A DNA stretch of 22,108 bases from Phlegmacium glaucopus (GCA_015039465.1 MU130121.1:1-22108); one strand, 5' to 3'; counted from the stretch's first letter, positions 9,883 to 20,092 are shown. Numbers and translations are program-made. Notes: generated by a model from the letters alone, not told the origin.

Positions 9883-11926
9883 CTACGTGGAGATATCAGA
9901 CATCTCACTGTCTGTCTCTCCTGTTCGTCCTTCCAGCTCGTCGCGAAGTTGCTCTTCAACATCACCAACAATTCGTGTTACTGGCTCTAGGTCCTCTGGA
10001 ACACCAGCATTCCGGCTATAAATGCTTTGAATATTAGATCAAGAATGTAAATACTCTGGTTAGAACCATACCATGCACGAGTATAAAGTTTCTTTCAAAT
10101 GTTTTCAACTACAGGCACATTCACATTCTGCCATGCTAGAAGGTCAACTTTGTGGACACAGTATGCGGCTTTGAGGTCTTTCTCAGTAATATTGGCCCAT
10201 ACATGTCGTCCAGTGCTCCACTCCTTGAGGCAGTGTTCAATCTATTGGTAATATGTGAAACAGATGAGACGGAGATGAAATGGGACCAGAAAAGCAAACT
10301 GACCAGGGTAAATATGAGCGCAAGAGTACTAAGGCTAATGGGGTCAAAAAGCCGGGGGTAGACGACACCAACTGAGGTGGAATGACTGAAGAATGCGAGG
10401 TGGATAATCTCAGAGATAATGTGATGTTGCGCGTATCCTGTATGCAAGACAGTGTCCTAGAAAAATGTTGCGTTAAGCTTATTCAAATTAGAAATATCGG
10501 ACAAACCTTGTAGTGATAAGCGCCATCCATAAGCAGCTCAGCTGACCTCAACACGTTCTTTGCAACGCCTCGGGGGGTTGACTTCCGGTTGAATTTATAT
10601 GTTGTTACAATGAGTGACCGCACATGCATGAGCGTGTCACCACGTGTACGAGAACCGCGTTTCTTTATCTGGTAGGCAGAATTCAAAACTCGACGCTAGC
10701 AGTAGAATTTAGATACGTACCAATCGCCCCATTCTATCAGAGATTTCAAAATGCTCATTGGTAGCATTTGCGGTGTTCTTCCAGCACGACCGAACCCAGT
10801 CTGTTTGGAGAGCGCCAGAAGGAAAAGCATCTGTTGCAGAGATGAGTGCCTCATACTCATGCATGCTGCAGAGTAATAGGGCCTCAACTACATCGGAATA
10901 GTCAGAGGACTTTGGCCTCCCACCGCCATCAACGTAACTGTCCCGGAAGGGTGCAGTTTCAAGTTGTGGTAGTATCGCCATGTGTGATTTCTTTTTCTTT
11001 GCTGATGGGGCTGAGATGGATGTGGAAGGTGGTCGTTTACCACGGCTACTATTGGACTGCTGATTGGTGGTGGTACTGTCATTGCCTGTTGTTGTGGAAC
11101 ATTCATGAATGTGAGGTGATGGTGATGATGGCATCGAGACCGATGACAATCCGGGCTCATCAGGAATGGTAAGGAAGGTACGGTGAGAGATGGAGGACTT
11201 CGAGGCTGCGGAATTTGCTGGCATGCGACGCATTGCTGGAGGTGCTTTAACTTTCGTACCAGCACTCACGGTGGGTAAGGATATGATCTGTGGTGACAAA
11301 ATTAGACAAAATTAGAATAGTTCGCCCAGAAAAAATGCACATACTGAGCTTGAAAACGCCAGAGTCTCTTCATCTTCAGGGTCTTCGCTCTCAGGACCAC
11401 TCTCTAGTATTGGAGGATCTATTGAAAGGGTAGTGTGTTAGGATTGAGCGAAGATATGAAAATCTGATCGCACTGGGATTCCTTGAGGTCTCTGCCACGT
11501 CATTGTGCGCACCAACGAGTTTGTTGGCCTTGGCCAATTTCTTCTCAAGTAGAGCAATCTTCTTCCTGTCAGCTTCTTTGTCTGTGGTGCTAGTTGTTAG
11601 ATCCAGTAATCATATAAGTTTCGAGAACGAATCTGACCCATTTCTTTTTTTTTCGCTGAAACTGCATGCCCTTCATGAGCTAACCGTGAGCTTGGTGCGC
11701 GAGCTGGAACTGTAGTTTTTGGCTTGGGTTTTGCAGCTGGTTTTGGCCTGACGACAGGAACTTCAGGAGGTGGCGTGGCATCGTCCTCTGAGTCATCGTC
11801 CTCTGCTGGGGAGTCTACTATCACAGTTTTACCTATGACCTTCTTGGGAGGTTGTCGTGGAGGACCAAGGCCTACTGAGTCGCTGGCATCATTCTCGGAG
11901 TCACTGTCAGATGAAGAAGAAGCCAT
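9883..11926 (-). pseudogene. DUF6532-family protein gene of the Plavaka element, one premature TGA
   Basis: Eight exons (11926-11638, 11581-11474, 11418-11345, 11287-10721, 10668-10507, 10456-10304, 10241-10072, 10015-9883) join in phase to 551 codons. N-terminal residues are Ser/Asp-rich then Pro/Lys-rich; residues 97-132 form a likely coiled coil (KKIALLEKKLAKANKLV); a Lys-rich patch follows. The DUF6532 domain spans roughly 275-510, recognisable by DYSDVVEALLLCSMHEYEA, KKRGSRTRG, the HIISEIIHLAFF stretch, a VVYPRLFDPISLSTLALI-type segment, EHCLKEWSTG and KKLYTRA. TGA at 10097-10095 replaces the expected Arg in ENI(R)KKLYTRA; the remaining 51 codons stay open through an intron to TAG, so this is a single nonsense lesion. 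The domain has no known function; the divergent position next to the transposase suggests a DNA-binding accessory role like TnpA of CACTA elements. Confidence 0.82.
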
Positions 11927-12069
11927 TCAAGAGGCCCAATGTGTAACAGGAAGAAAAGACGACTCTGTTTGGTTAACACCGAAAAAAAAAAGAACAAATC
12001 ATGATGGAGTGATGCACAGACCTTTCTCGAGAAATCCGGTGTGTCAACAACTTTCATTTCCAGATCTCC
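11927..12069. promoter_or_regulatory. Shared divergent start region of the DUF6532 and transposase genes
   Basis: Only 143 bases separate the two start codons, which point away from each other. A CCAAT sequence lies at 11936-11940. A bidirectional promoter is the simplest reading; no clear TATA box is visible. Confidence 0.5.
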
Positions 12070-15000
12070 ATGTCTTCTCAATTCCAGTGTCAATTCTGTT
12101 TTGTTTTCCAACGGACTGAGCAAGGACTGCGCTCACATATCTCCCAATCTCGATGTTGCTCAGAAAGGCAGAATTTAGCATTGTCAGAACAACTTCTGTC
12201 TTCGGATGATGAGGACGAGTCAGAGAGAAGTCAGAACAGTGGAGACAACCCAGCTGACATACCTATGGATTTGGAGTCTGACAATGAGCAAATCTTTGAC
12301 TTCCATCCCCCGGACCTCATGGATCAGGACCATGACGAAGACCCGCCATCCTATCCAAAACGCCGGGCAGTTGAGATTGAAGAAGTAGCTGAGGAAAACG
12401 AGGGTGAGAGTCTCTGGGTTGAGGACTTCCCTTTGCCTGCTGGTGTTGCTACAGGGGAATGCAAAACCACATTTCAGAAGAGACGGGAGGAACAGAAAGC
12501 AGAGGGAAAGGCGCCTTGGGCTCCATTTGAGACGGAGAAAGAGTGGGAGCTTGCGCGGTGGCTGATGACAGCTGGTGTGAGCCAGAAAAAGATTGATGCC
12601 TTTTTAAAGCTTGAATCGGTGAGAAATTCCACATGCATATCAGGAATGAATCTCACCATTGTCCAAATTTAGATTAAAGGTGATACCGTCCCTTCATTCC
12701 ACAATGCATGGTCGCTTTTGAATAAGTTTGACAACCTGCCGCATGGGCCTGAGTGGAAGTTCACCCCCTTCCAAATTGTTGGTGATATCGAAGATCACCG
12801 TGGGGAGTTTCAAACTGAGGAGGCTGAGCTCTGGCATAGGGATCCCATCGATTGCATCAAAGAGCTCCTGGGCAATCCTGTGTTTAAAGATAAACTTAAT
12901 TACGCTCCGAGTAAAGTGTATCAAGATGCAGAACGGACGAACCGGGAATATGGTGAAATGTGGACTGCGGATTGGTGGTGGGATACCCAGGTATATTTCA
13001 CGACGATCCTGATGAATTCTGATTAGGAATCTTACTACTTGACGACAAACAGAAACTCTTACCAGAAGGGGCAACAATTGCCCCTGTCATTCTATCATCT
13101 GATAAGACCAACCTATCGCGCTTTAGTGGTGACAAACAAGCCTGGCCGGTATATCTTTCGATTGGCAACATTGAAAAAGAGGTTTGCTGTCAGCCAACGG
13201 CCAGAGCCATGGTGCTGGTCGCTTACCTTCCGGTTGCAAAGCTTCAATGCTTCTCGAAGGGAAAACGGTCAGCGCAAGGCTACCAGCTTTTTCATGAGTG
13301 TATGAGGATGATATTGAAGCCACTAGTAAAGGCTGGTCAAAACGGGGTCGATGTAGACTGCGCTGATGGTTTTATACGCACCGTTTACCCAATACTTGCT
13401 GCTTACATCGCCGACTACCCAGAGCAATGTCTTGTGGCATGTTGCAAAGAAAGCGCATGCCCAACCTGTACCGTCGATCCGAAGCAGCGTGGGTCACCTG
13501 TCAACTCTGCTCTCTGAGACCCTGAAAAGACGCTCAAGCTTTTCAAACGTCAGGCAAAGGGAGAAAACCCAGCGGAATTCAAGAGTCAGAGCCTACGCAT
13601 AATGGATCCCTTCTGGAAGGACTTACCTCATTGCAATATATTTTCCTGCATCACACCCGATATTCTGCACCAACTTCACAAAGGCGTATTCAAGGATCAC
13701 ATTGTTAGTTGGTCGACAGACGCAATGGCTGGAGGGAGTGAGGAGATTGATCGAAGGTTTCGAACAATGACTCCGCATCCCGATCTCCGACATTTCAAAA
13801 AGGGGATTTTGTCAACGACCCAATGGACTGGAACCGAACACAAGAATATGGAGAAAGTTTTCTTGGGTATCCTCGCAGGTGCAGCCGACCCTGCTGTCCT
13901 TCGCGCTGTACGAGGAGTATTAGATTTCATATACTATGCACATTTTGAGACTCACACAGACAAGTCATTGGCCCAGCTGGATCTTGCATGGAAAGCATTC
14001 CATGATAACAAGAGCGTGTTCGTGGATCTGGCAATCCGTGAGCATTTCAATATCAGCAAATTACATAACATAAAACACTACTTTGATTCGATACGTTCCC
14101 GAGGCACCGCAGATGGTTTTAACACAGAAGGATCTGAGCGGCTTCACATCGATCTGGCTAAAATGGGTTATAATTCATCAAATAAGAAATTGTACATTAA
14201 ACAGATGACAGTATGGCTGAGCCGACAGGAATCGATTCACCAATTTTGTCTCTACCTTCAATGGGCAGTCCCAGGGTATATTGCACAAATTACGAGGGAT
14301 GGAGGTAATGACGAGAACGAGGATGAGGAAGAGGAACTTGAAGATGAGTACAACTCAGCTGCCGGTGATCACGAGGACTCGGAGATCGCATACATTATAG
14401 CCAAAGTCCCATCAATTCCCCACGCAACAATCCCATCCATAATCCAAGATTTTGGCGCAGTCGATTTTCTTCAACATCTTGACACATTCCTCAACAGCCG
14501 CTCCATCACTGCTGCTATTCATCCCAAAGAAACCTCTGTTATCCCTGTCTACAAGCAATTCTCACTTCATCTACCCACTATTCGAGAAGTTTCCTCAAAA
14601 CCCACCAAAGATACTGTTCACGCAACCAAGCACAAGCCCGGATCCATTACACGGGATGGGATTAAAGCGGCCTCTCCTGCGCGTTTTAGCACAGTTCTAG
14701 TACAAGAAACACCAGCGACTGAGAAGGAAAATCCCTTAAGTGGTGAGTTGGTTAAATTACTTCGTCCAACATCCCGCGCTACATACTTTGGCTTCAAAGG
14801 TGTAAGGATCGCACAAGTCAGGTTAATCTTTCGACTTCCTGTGGTCCATGGAAGCTATCATCACCCTCTTGCATACGTTCATTGGTTCAAACCACTCAGC
14901 TCACCTCAGGCCATCACCGACCTTGGGATGTTCCAGGTATCCCTTTCCTCTCATAATCACCAGCAACGCGCTTCGATCATCCCAATCACCCAAATTTTGT

Positions 15001-15218
15001 GAATGTGCCACCTCATCCCATGCTATGGGAAAGGTATTGAGGCTGGTTGGGTATCCCACACCGTTCTTCAAGCCTCTGAGACCTTCTACCTAAATCCTTA
15101 CCTTCGACACCATGACTTCTTGCTACTCCGTCACCACTACTACAACCTGTATGTGCTTCGTCAAGCTAAAAATGCTGTTGAAAAGACCCACTTACGACAT
15201 CACCAACGTACTCGATAG
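12070..15218 (+). pseudogene. Plavaka-type transposase gene, two premature TGA codons
   Basis: Three exons (12070-12618, 12673-12990, 13053-15218) join in phase to 1010 codons. The N-terminus has a zinc-finger pattern (Cys7, Cys10, His23, Cys29), followed by an acidic stretch. Family landmarks follow: ELWHRDPIDCIKELLGNP, EMWTADWWWDTQ, VILSSDKTNLS, ADYPEQCLVACCKE-CP-C, PHCNIFSCITPDILHQLHKG, DLRHFKKGI, FIYYAHFETH, IRSRGTADGFNTEGSERLHI, MTVWLSRQE and TFYLNPYLRH. The likely catalytic acids are in SSDK, TPDILHQLH and the TEGSERLH segment (inference). TGA at 13515-13517 (about codon 444) stands before DPEKTL where Arg is usual; TGA at 15000-15002 (about codon 939) stands before MCHLIP where Arg is usual. 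Otherwise full length. The enzyme would cut and join the CATCAGG ends in the nucleus. Confidence 0.88.
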
Positions 15219-15636
15219 CTTTCTTTTGTACACGTTCTGGGTTCAGTACTGTATATACTAGCCCTAAATTTATCTTATTATCTCCCCCGAGTTGACTGTC
15301 AATTGAAGTAGTATGGGGAACAACAATTTTCACAACACCAGGTTGAAAGTCTGAGAGAGTAAATACATAGAACAACTGGTACAATTAAGCTAAGGGCCAT
15401 GACCTGAGAGCTCTACGAAACATCATGTGTTTCTACGATGCACCACAGAACACTCACATCAAGTACTAAGCCTATGGGCCCCACAGCTGGAACAACGGTG
15501 GCTACGGGTGACTACTGACCAACACTACTTGACTCCGTTGTACTACCCTGCTCCGCACCATGTTACAGACCGCTCTGTGTTCAATGGACCTCTTTGAAAG
15601 GCTACAGTGGGCTTCAGAAGCAATGTATCCTTAGTG
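15219..15636. other. Right subterminal region of the Plavaka element, non-coding
   Basis: No gene seen. On the minus strand it repeats GTAG-type words (GTAGCC, GTAGTC, GTAGTG, GTAGAG), mirroring the left side. Confidence 0.5.
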
Positions 15637-15668
15637 GATGCTACCGAATTTTTTTCTTTTTCCTGATG
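15637..15668 (-). repeat. Plavaka right terminal inverted repeat
   Basis: Mirror of 9533-9565: on the minus strand CATCAGGAAAAA, a purine-rich spacer and TCGGTAGC(A)TC. The helicase frame runs through this repeat and stops at 15631. Confidence 0.75.
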
Positions 15669-15670
15669 TA
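15669..15670. repeat. TA target-site duplication, right copy (Plavaka element)
   Basis: Right partner of TA at 9531-9532. Confidence 0.6.
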
Positions 15671-17644
15671 AGAGCTGCTTTTTGAGTTCTGTTTTTCTTC
15701 ATTTGCTGTATATAGTGATCAAACCGATGGTTGAGATCTTCTATAAGAGTGAATAAGGCATCACCATCACTTTGCAGATACTTCCAGGTTGGTAGGATTG
15801 TATCCAGGGATTGACGAGACCGCAAAAGATGAAAGTGATCAAGGATGAAATCCAACGAGGTGCCAATCCACAGTACATCATGTGGCAAATGGCGAGCAGC
15901 AACATCCGTTTTTTGGGCCCAACGTGTAATGGCGAAATGGTTGAGCCACTGGAGTGTGTTCCTGCGGTGAGACTTTGTGAGAAGTGGCGGAAGTGCAGCG
16001 GTGGGTGTGTGATCCTTTGGTGGTGCTGTTGTCGTTGTGGCAGTGGTGGTCGTCACAAGAATGTGATGCGTGTCAAAATCGACACAGCTGCTGCACGGAT
16101 AGGGTCGACCAGCTTCGAGACAGTGAAGGTTTGATGTGGGACCGGGATTACTCAAGCACACATTGACACAGGCAATGAGGCACCTACGCTGAGTATAGCA
16201 CTTGAGAAGCTTCACAAGGTCAGCATCAAGACCCTCCAGATGCTTTTGGAGCTGTGGAGTGGGTGCTGAAGCTCTGACAGCATTGAGGATGGAGGATTCC
16301 ACATATGTCCACGCTTGAGCAGCCTGCTCAAGGTCACGACCAGCACGCCCATTTTGCTGAACAAGAGCACACATCGTGCTAGGAAGGCCAAGGTCGATGA
16401 CGTCCGTGATGTTTCAGACATTCATACCCATCCCAAATGCTATTGAGGCTATGATGGTGGTTGTTTCGTCACATGTCTTAAAGAGTTTGAGTGTGCAAGT
16501 ATTATATGAAGGGGAGGTTATTGACGTCCAGAGCCATATTTTATCCAGTCGTGCAACACCGGTTGGACATTGCCTCCATCCATAAAGTGCAACTCGGAAA
16601 CAAAGGTCAAGAGTACGACAGTAAATGACAGCCTTGACGCCATGTTTGAAGGCCCATACAATATCTGGGAATTGGTACCCTCCAAGGGTGTGTGTGAGCT
16701 CTCGAATAACCATATGAACATTTGGGTGCTCAGACGAAAGGCAGATGCAGTGATATTGACCATGCTTGAGGTCGAGTTCTTTGCAAAGTGAGGTGAAGTC
16801 ACGCCCTGCAGAGAGGGTGGCAGTAGCCATAACAATGGCAGTGTGAGGTGGGAGACGCTTGCGGAGGAGGGAGATTTGGTGGTATGCTTGTCGGAAGTCC
16901 TTGCCCCAAGGAACAAGAAGGTGTGATTCATCGATCCCAAGCAGGACAAGGTTTTGCCTGAAAGTTTGGTCTCGAAGAATCTTGTCAATTTCGGTAGATG
17001 CCAGTCGTTCTGCAGAAAGAAGCACGACAGCCCATTGACTTTCTTGGATCTCGGAAAACAGGTTTTGACCTTCTGTATTTGCAACCTGCAGGCTTTCAGC
17101 ATTCAACAAGATCGCCTTCAGGCCAAGTTCAACCATTTCCCGGGCCTTTAGTTTCAAAGTATAAGCCAAATGGGAGCACCATAATTCTAGTAGGCAACGT
17201 ACATGTGCATTCCCAAGCTCAATCAATGGTGTTACCACTAGAGCAACAGGTTTGGGTGGTGGTTTTGGTATGCCCTGTGGTCGGGTATGGTTGAGATGCT
17301 GAAGGACCATAACGGCACCAAAAAACGCTGCAGTTTTCCCCCAACCAGTTGATGTGATTAATATGGTCGGAATGCGCTCGAGATTGTGTGCCCAACAATC
17401 AACTTGAGAATCTCGAGGGCCATTCGACCATTGGGGGAGCCGCCGTTGGATAATCTCACATATAATATTTTTGCCTTGAAGGCTCAGCCAGGAGAAACCA
17501 CTGGCATGGTCCGCGTTGGAGTTATTCATTGAAGGTGAATCAAAGGCCTTGGTGAATCGTTGATCAAACGTGCTCAGGACTTATCTCACGTGCTCAGTAC
17601 ATGTGATCTGATATCTTAAAGCTGATCAGATTTCTGGCTGTTTT

Positions 17645-17690
17645 AACACCGAAGGAACCCACCCTTCCAACGGCCGTCAAGTTACACAAG
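17645..17690 (-). repeat. Right outer terminal inverted repeat
   Basis: Reverse complement matches 5913-5951 at 30 of 39 positions without a gap. On the plus strand the blocks appear as CCGAA, ACCCACCC and CGTCAAGTT. It lies between the helicase start (17529) and the 3' end of the METTL16-like gene (17798). Confidence 0.7.
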
Positions 17691-17797
17691 ACTACTGTCT
17701 TGGACCCTCCTCCCCCCTTCAAAACACCCAAAAGGGGATATGTCAGGCCACAACTGGCATATTTCCAAGAAAAACATAGGTAATTTTTCCTCACACA

Positions 17798-18794
17798 TTA
17801 ATCTTCATGAATTGAATACTTTAAATTTAAGCGACGACGACGTCGCGCACTTCGAGACCATGTATTCCCAGCTTCCACAAACAAGGTTCTTGAAGCTGAA
17901 GAAGAAGAAACAGCGTTACTGACGGATCCTGGATCTCTGTTAGTTGCGGATACACCTTCGAGCGGGCAAAGATTCCAGTCAAGAATGTGTGCTAACATAG
18001 GGACTGAGCAGTTCGGGAATGACTGAGTTAGTGTATTACGAGGTGGCATGAGTGGGTACAGCGGATGACCCCCAACAATTGAAGGGATACGTGCTACAGA
18101 CTTTTGAAACGGCTGGATTATAACTGACTCGGAAAGGCCTACACAGAACACTCATATCAGGGAGATGCATATCGATGAATGACCATCCGACCGCCCACCG
18201 ACGCGTCTGGCCTTGAACAAACTCTGTAATTGCGTAGTTCACAATCTGCTTAAAATGTTAAAAAAAAGTCAAAGTGACGATAAGTTTGACAGTAGTAACC
18301 TGTACAGAGCGTTTACGCAAGTTTTCTACAATGGTAGTTACAGATGACATCTTCCCTAGCATGAAGGTATACCACCTTGTAAGAATGGTTAATTGGTGGG
18401 GGTTTGGAAAGGGTAAATATAAACGACGACATACTTGCATTGAGTGTGGAAACATTCACTTTCCTCGACCATTTGACCCACAAATCCGTCTTCCCCACCA
18501 TCGGCAAATATCATCTCGATATCAGCTCCCGTACATACCTAGATTGAACACTGTTACTAATGACTACCAGACCACAAAGGGAAAAGTTGCTTACCGCATT
18601 ATGTGCAAGGTCCTTTTCACTCGCTGACTTGGCTGCTTCTTCGGAACTAGTGTAAAAAGGTGGATTGCACATCGTGAACTCAAAGCTATATAAAACAAAA
18701 CACAAGATGAGTTATTGAAGGTACGAAACATATTATTTTTACGAACTTTAATTTAGGATTCCTTTCCAAGGTAAAAAAGATACTCCGTTCCCGA
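17798..18794 (-). pseudogene. METTL16-like m6A methyltransferase gene, 3' exons only
   Basis: Exons 18685-18595 (5' boundary may be 18679), 18538-18435, 18375-18300, 18248-18150 and 18100-17798 join in phase; a further partial exon probably lies at about 18794-18740. The translation contains FTMCNPPFY (the NPPF catalytic motif), VCTGADIEMI, GGEDGFVGQMVEES, WYTFMLGK, the NYAITEFVQGQTRRWA-GWSF stretch and, near the end, LYPLMPPRNTL and GNTWSRSARRRRR, all typical of fungal METTL16. The human enzyme methylates U6 snRNA and MAT2A hairpins with S-adenosylmethionine. The SAM-binding N-terminal part is missing because an LTR element begins at 18795 in the coding region; the rest would lie beyond the window. 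The remaining frame has no premature stop, in contrast to the genes on its left, so disruption may be recent or another allele may be intact. Confidence 0.85.
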
Positions 18795-19115
18795 TGTGGC
18801 AGTGCAATCTGGCAAGACAGAGATAATTAGATAGATTAGATTAGATACCTGGATATCATGTGACTACGTAGATACCTTAGCTACTTAGATACAACTAATA
18901 ACATGGAACTAGCCTGCTACGCTATCCAGCAGTGCTGCTCGACGCGATTACGAGCCTTAGCTTAGCCTCTAAGACAATCTGGACTACTCCATCTGGTGAC
19001 AACAGAGTGATTCGAACTCAGCCATCTAAGCTTTCGTGTTTTCGAGCACTTTCTCAGCTTATTCTCATCTTCAACTTGCCAGCAGACACCCTGAGATTAC
19101 ACCAGATTGCAACCA
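18795..19115 (+). repeat. 5' long terminal repeat
   Basis: Starts TGTGGCAGTGCAATCTGG. A proposed end at 19115 is ...CCAGATTGCAACCA, which mirrors the start (TGCAATCTGG) and ends in CA. The 3' boundary is inferred because only 94 bases of the second LTR are in view. Confidence 0.7.
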
Positions 19116-19186
19116 GACTTTAAGATCGAAAAACTGACAGCCCTGAGAACCCAAACTACGAGACCCACTGACCACACGGAACCACC

Positions 19187-19985
19187 ATGCCAGCTGCTTC
19201 TGCTGACAAACACGCGCGTCAACGCGCCAACAAACTTTCATGGACTGAATCTGCCACAATACCTGTTGTACTGCCAGCTCAAACCCCGGAGATTGTCTCT
19301 CTGCCTGCTCAGACTGCCAATTCTACCCCCTCTTTCACCATCCCTGCCATTGCAGATGAACCAGCCACTTGGCCAACCCCTGCCCCTTCAAAATTCACCA
19401 TCTCCTACACTCCGCTATCCATTACCTACCCAGAACCACCAAACCCAGCAGCAAAACTTCCAACTGATGCTATTCGAGTCACCCGAGAGCAACTCACTCT
19501 CATGTTGCACCAATCGTACATCCATGGCTCAGAACACAGCTGGAAGGTAAACATAGTCATTGCAAGGGAGCGTCTTCAGGCCAAATATGAGAGGGATATG
19601 CAGGACGCAACTACAAAATTCGCAGAACACGAGAAACAGATCTGTATGCAGGAGTTCACCCGCGGAGTTGATGAAGGACAAATTCGATTTGAAGCCAAGC
19701 TAGCCTCGATGACAGAAGCTCTTAACACCCAGTACAAGGAGTAGATCCAGCAAGCCCTCACAGACATTTTTGAACGCGAGCAGGAGCGCCGTGATGAGGA
19801 GTATGTCCATGCTTTCGAGCTCGGTCGCGTGGCTGGGATTCAAGATGGATCCAAATACCAAGAATCAGCCCAAAAACTCCAGATCAATGTAGGCATCCAG
19901 GTCCAACCTACCTCCACAGCTGTATCTGTTCAAACAAGCCCATACTTCACTCCTACACCCTCTTCTGCAACCATCATCAGTAAAC
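19187..19985 (+). pseudogene. Gag-like protein gene, 5' part, with TAG stop
   Basis: An open frame of 185 codons begins MPAASADKHAR. A Ser/Pro/Thr-rich section with the WTESATIPVV and FTISYTPLSITYPEPPNP stretches leads to the VTREQLTLMLHQSY segment, then a charged, probably coiled-coil stretch. TAG at 19742-19744 interrupts it, but the same frame stays open beyond (FEREQERRDEEYVHAFELGR) to about 19985, where a foldback repeat begins. Proteins of this kind occur in Agaricomycete LTR elements and are presumed structural; I see no zinc knuckle. Both the stop and the insertion make it non-functional. Confidence 0.6.
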
Positions 19986-20092
19986 TCGGGGCCAGCTTAC
20001 CGGCACCGGACAGCACCGGACAGCACCATAGAACCATAGAAAAGGTTCTTTGGTTTATAGTGCTGTCCAGTGTCACGGTAACGCTACCCGAA
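19986..20092. repeat. Foldback (MITE-like) inverted repeat
   Basis: The two arms are near-complementary: the left reads CGGGG-CAGC-TTACCG...GGACAGCACCATAGAACC, and the right reversed reads CGGGTAGCG-TTACCG...GGACAGCACTATAAACC. The loop is only a few bases. The left arm contains a 10-base duplication (CACCGGACAG). The whole interrupts the gag-like frame. Part of the arm (GGACAGCACTA) recurs near 21018. Confidence 0.6.

Larger units (their letters stand above)
9533..15668. mobile_element. Plavaka-type DNA transposon, two genes, inserted in the helicase gene
   Basis: Inverted ends share CATCAGGAAAAA at the tip and TCGGTAGC about 20 bases further in. Inside are a DUF6532 gene (minus) and a Plavaka-type transposase gene (plus) that diverge from a 143-base region. 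The zones next to both ends are rich in GTAG-containing words (GTAGTC, GTAGCC, GTAGTG), as expected of subterminal repeats in CACTA-like elements. The element splits the helicase reading frame, so it is younger than the outer element. Both of its genes now carry premature stops. Confidence 0.8.
15631..17529 (-). pseudogene. RecQ-like SF2 helicase gene, one premature TGA, 3' end split by Plavaka insertion
   Basis: An intron-free frame encodes the two helicase lobes: motif I STGWGKT (59-66), motif Ia VTPLIELGNAH, motif II DESH (200-203) within GIDESHLLVPWGKDFRQAY, motif III ATATL (about 235-239), KAVIYCRT, IASIAFGMGMNV and motif VI QQNGRAGRD (391-399). A Cys-rich patch (CLSNPG ... CSSC) and a Lys-rich C-terminal part follow. 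This is an ATP-driven 3'-5' DNA helicase type common in mushroom genomes. TGA at 16416-16414 lies between MNV and NIT, where relatives have Arg or Lys, between motifs V and VI. The last 11 or so codons before 15631 are transposon end; the genuine tail continues at 9532-9134, for about 732 residues in all. The start lies about 115 bases inside the right outer repeat. Replication or repair during transposition of the outer element is a plausible role (inference). Confidence 0.82.
5905..17690. mobile_element. Putative two-gene DNA transposon (DUF6589 + RecQ-like helicase) carrying a nested Plavaka element
   Basis: An imperfect inverted repeat (5905-5951 against 17645-17690) encloses the DUF6589 gene, which starts about 150 bases inside the left end, and the helicase gene, which starts about 115 bases inside the right end. 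The two genes converge and overlap at their 3' ends once the nested 6.1-kb Plavaka element (9533-15668) is removed, leaving a compact element of about 5.6 kb. Outside lie unrelated host genes (membrane protein on the left, METTL16-like on the right). I could not settle the exact outer boundary or a target-site duplication. That the repeats and genes form one unit is inference from position and symmetry. Confidence 0.6.

Noticed and set aside
11724..12119. Plus-strand frame of 131 codons
   Set aside because: It is the antisense of the first DUF6532 exon and runs over the divergent start region into the transposase start.
583..16416. TGA read as arginine (recoded) rather than stop
   Set aside because: Natural gene ends in this window also use TGA (the membrane-protein gene, the last helicase exon), and CpG deamination predicts the same pattern without recoding.
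16518..17102. Minus-strand frame of 194 codons overlapping the helicase
   Set aside because: The other minus frame carries all helicase motifs; this is its shifted shadow.
19107..19550. Plus-strand frame of 147 codons rich in Leu and Pro
   Set aside because: It is an out-of-frame shadow of the gag-like frame, which has the family-like motifs.
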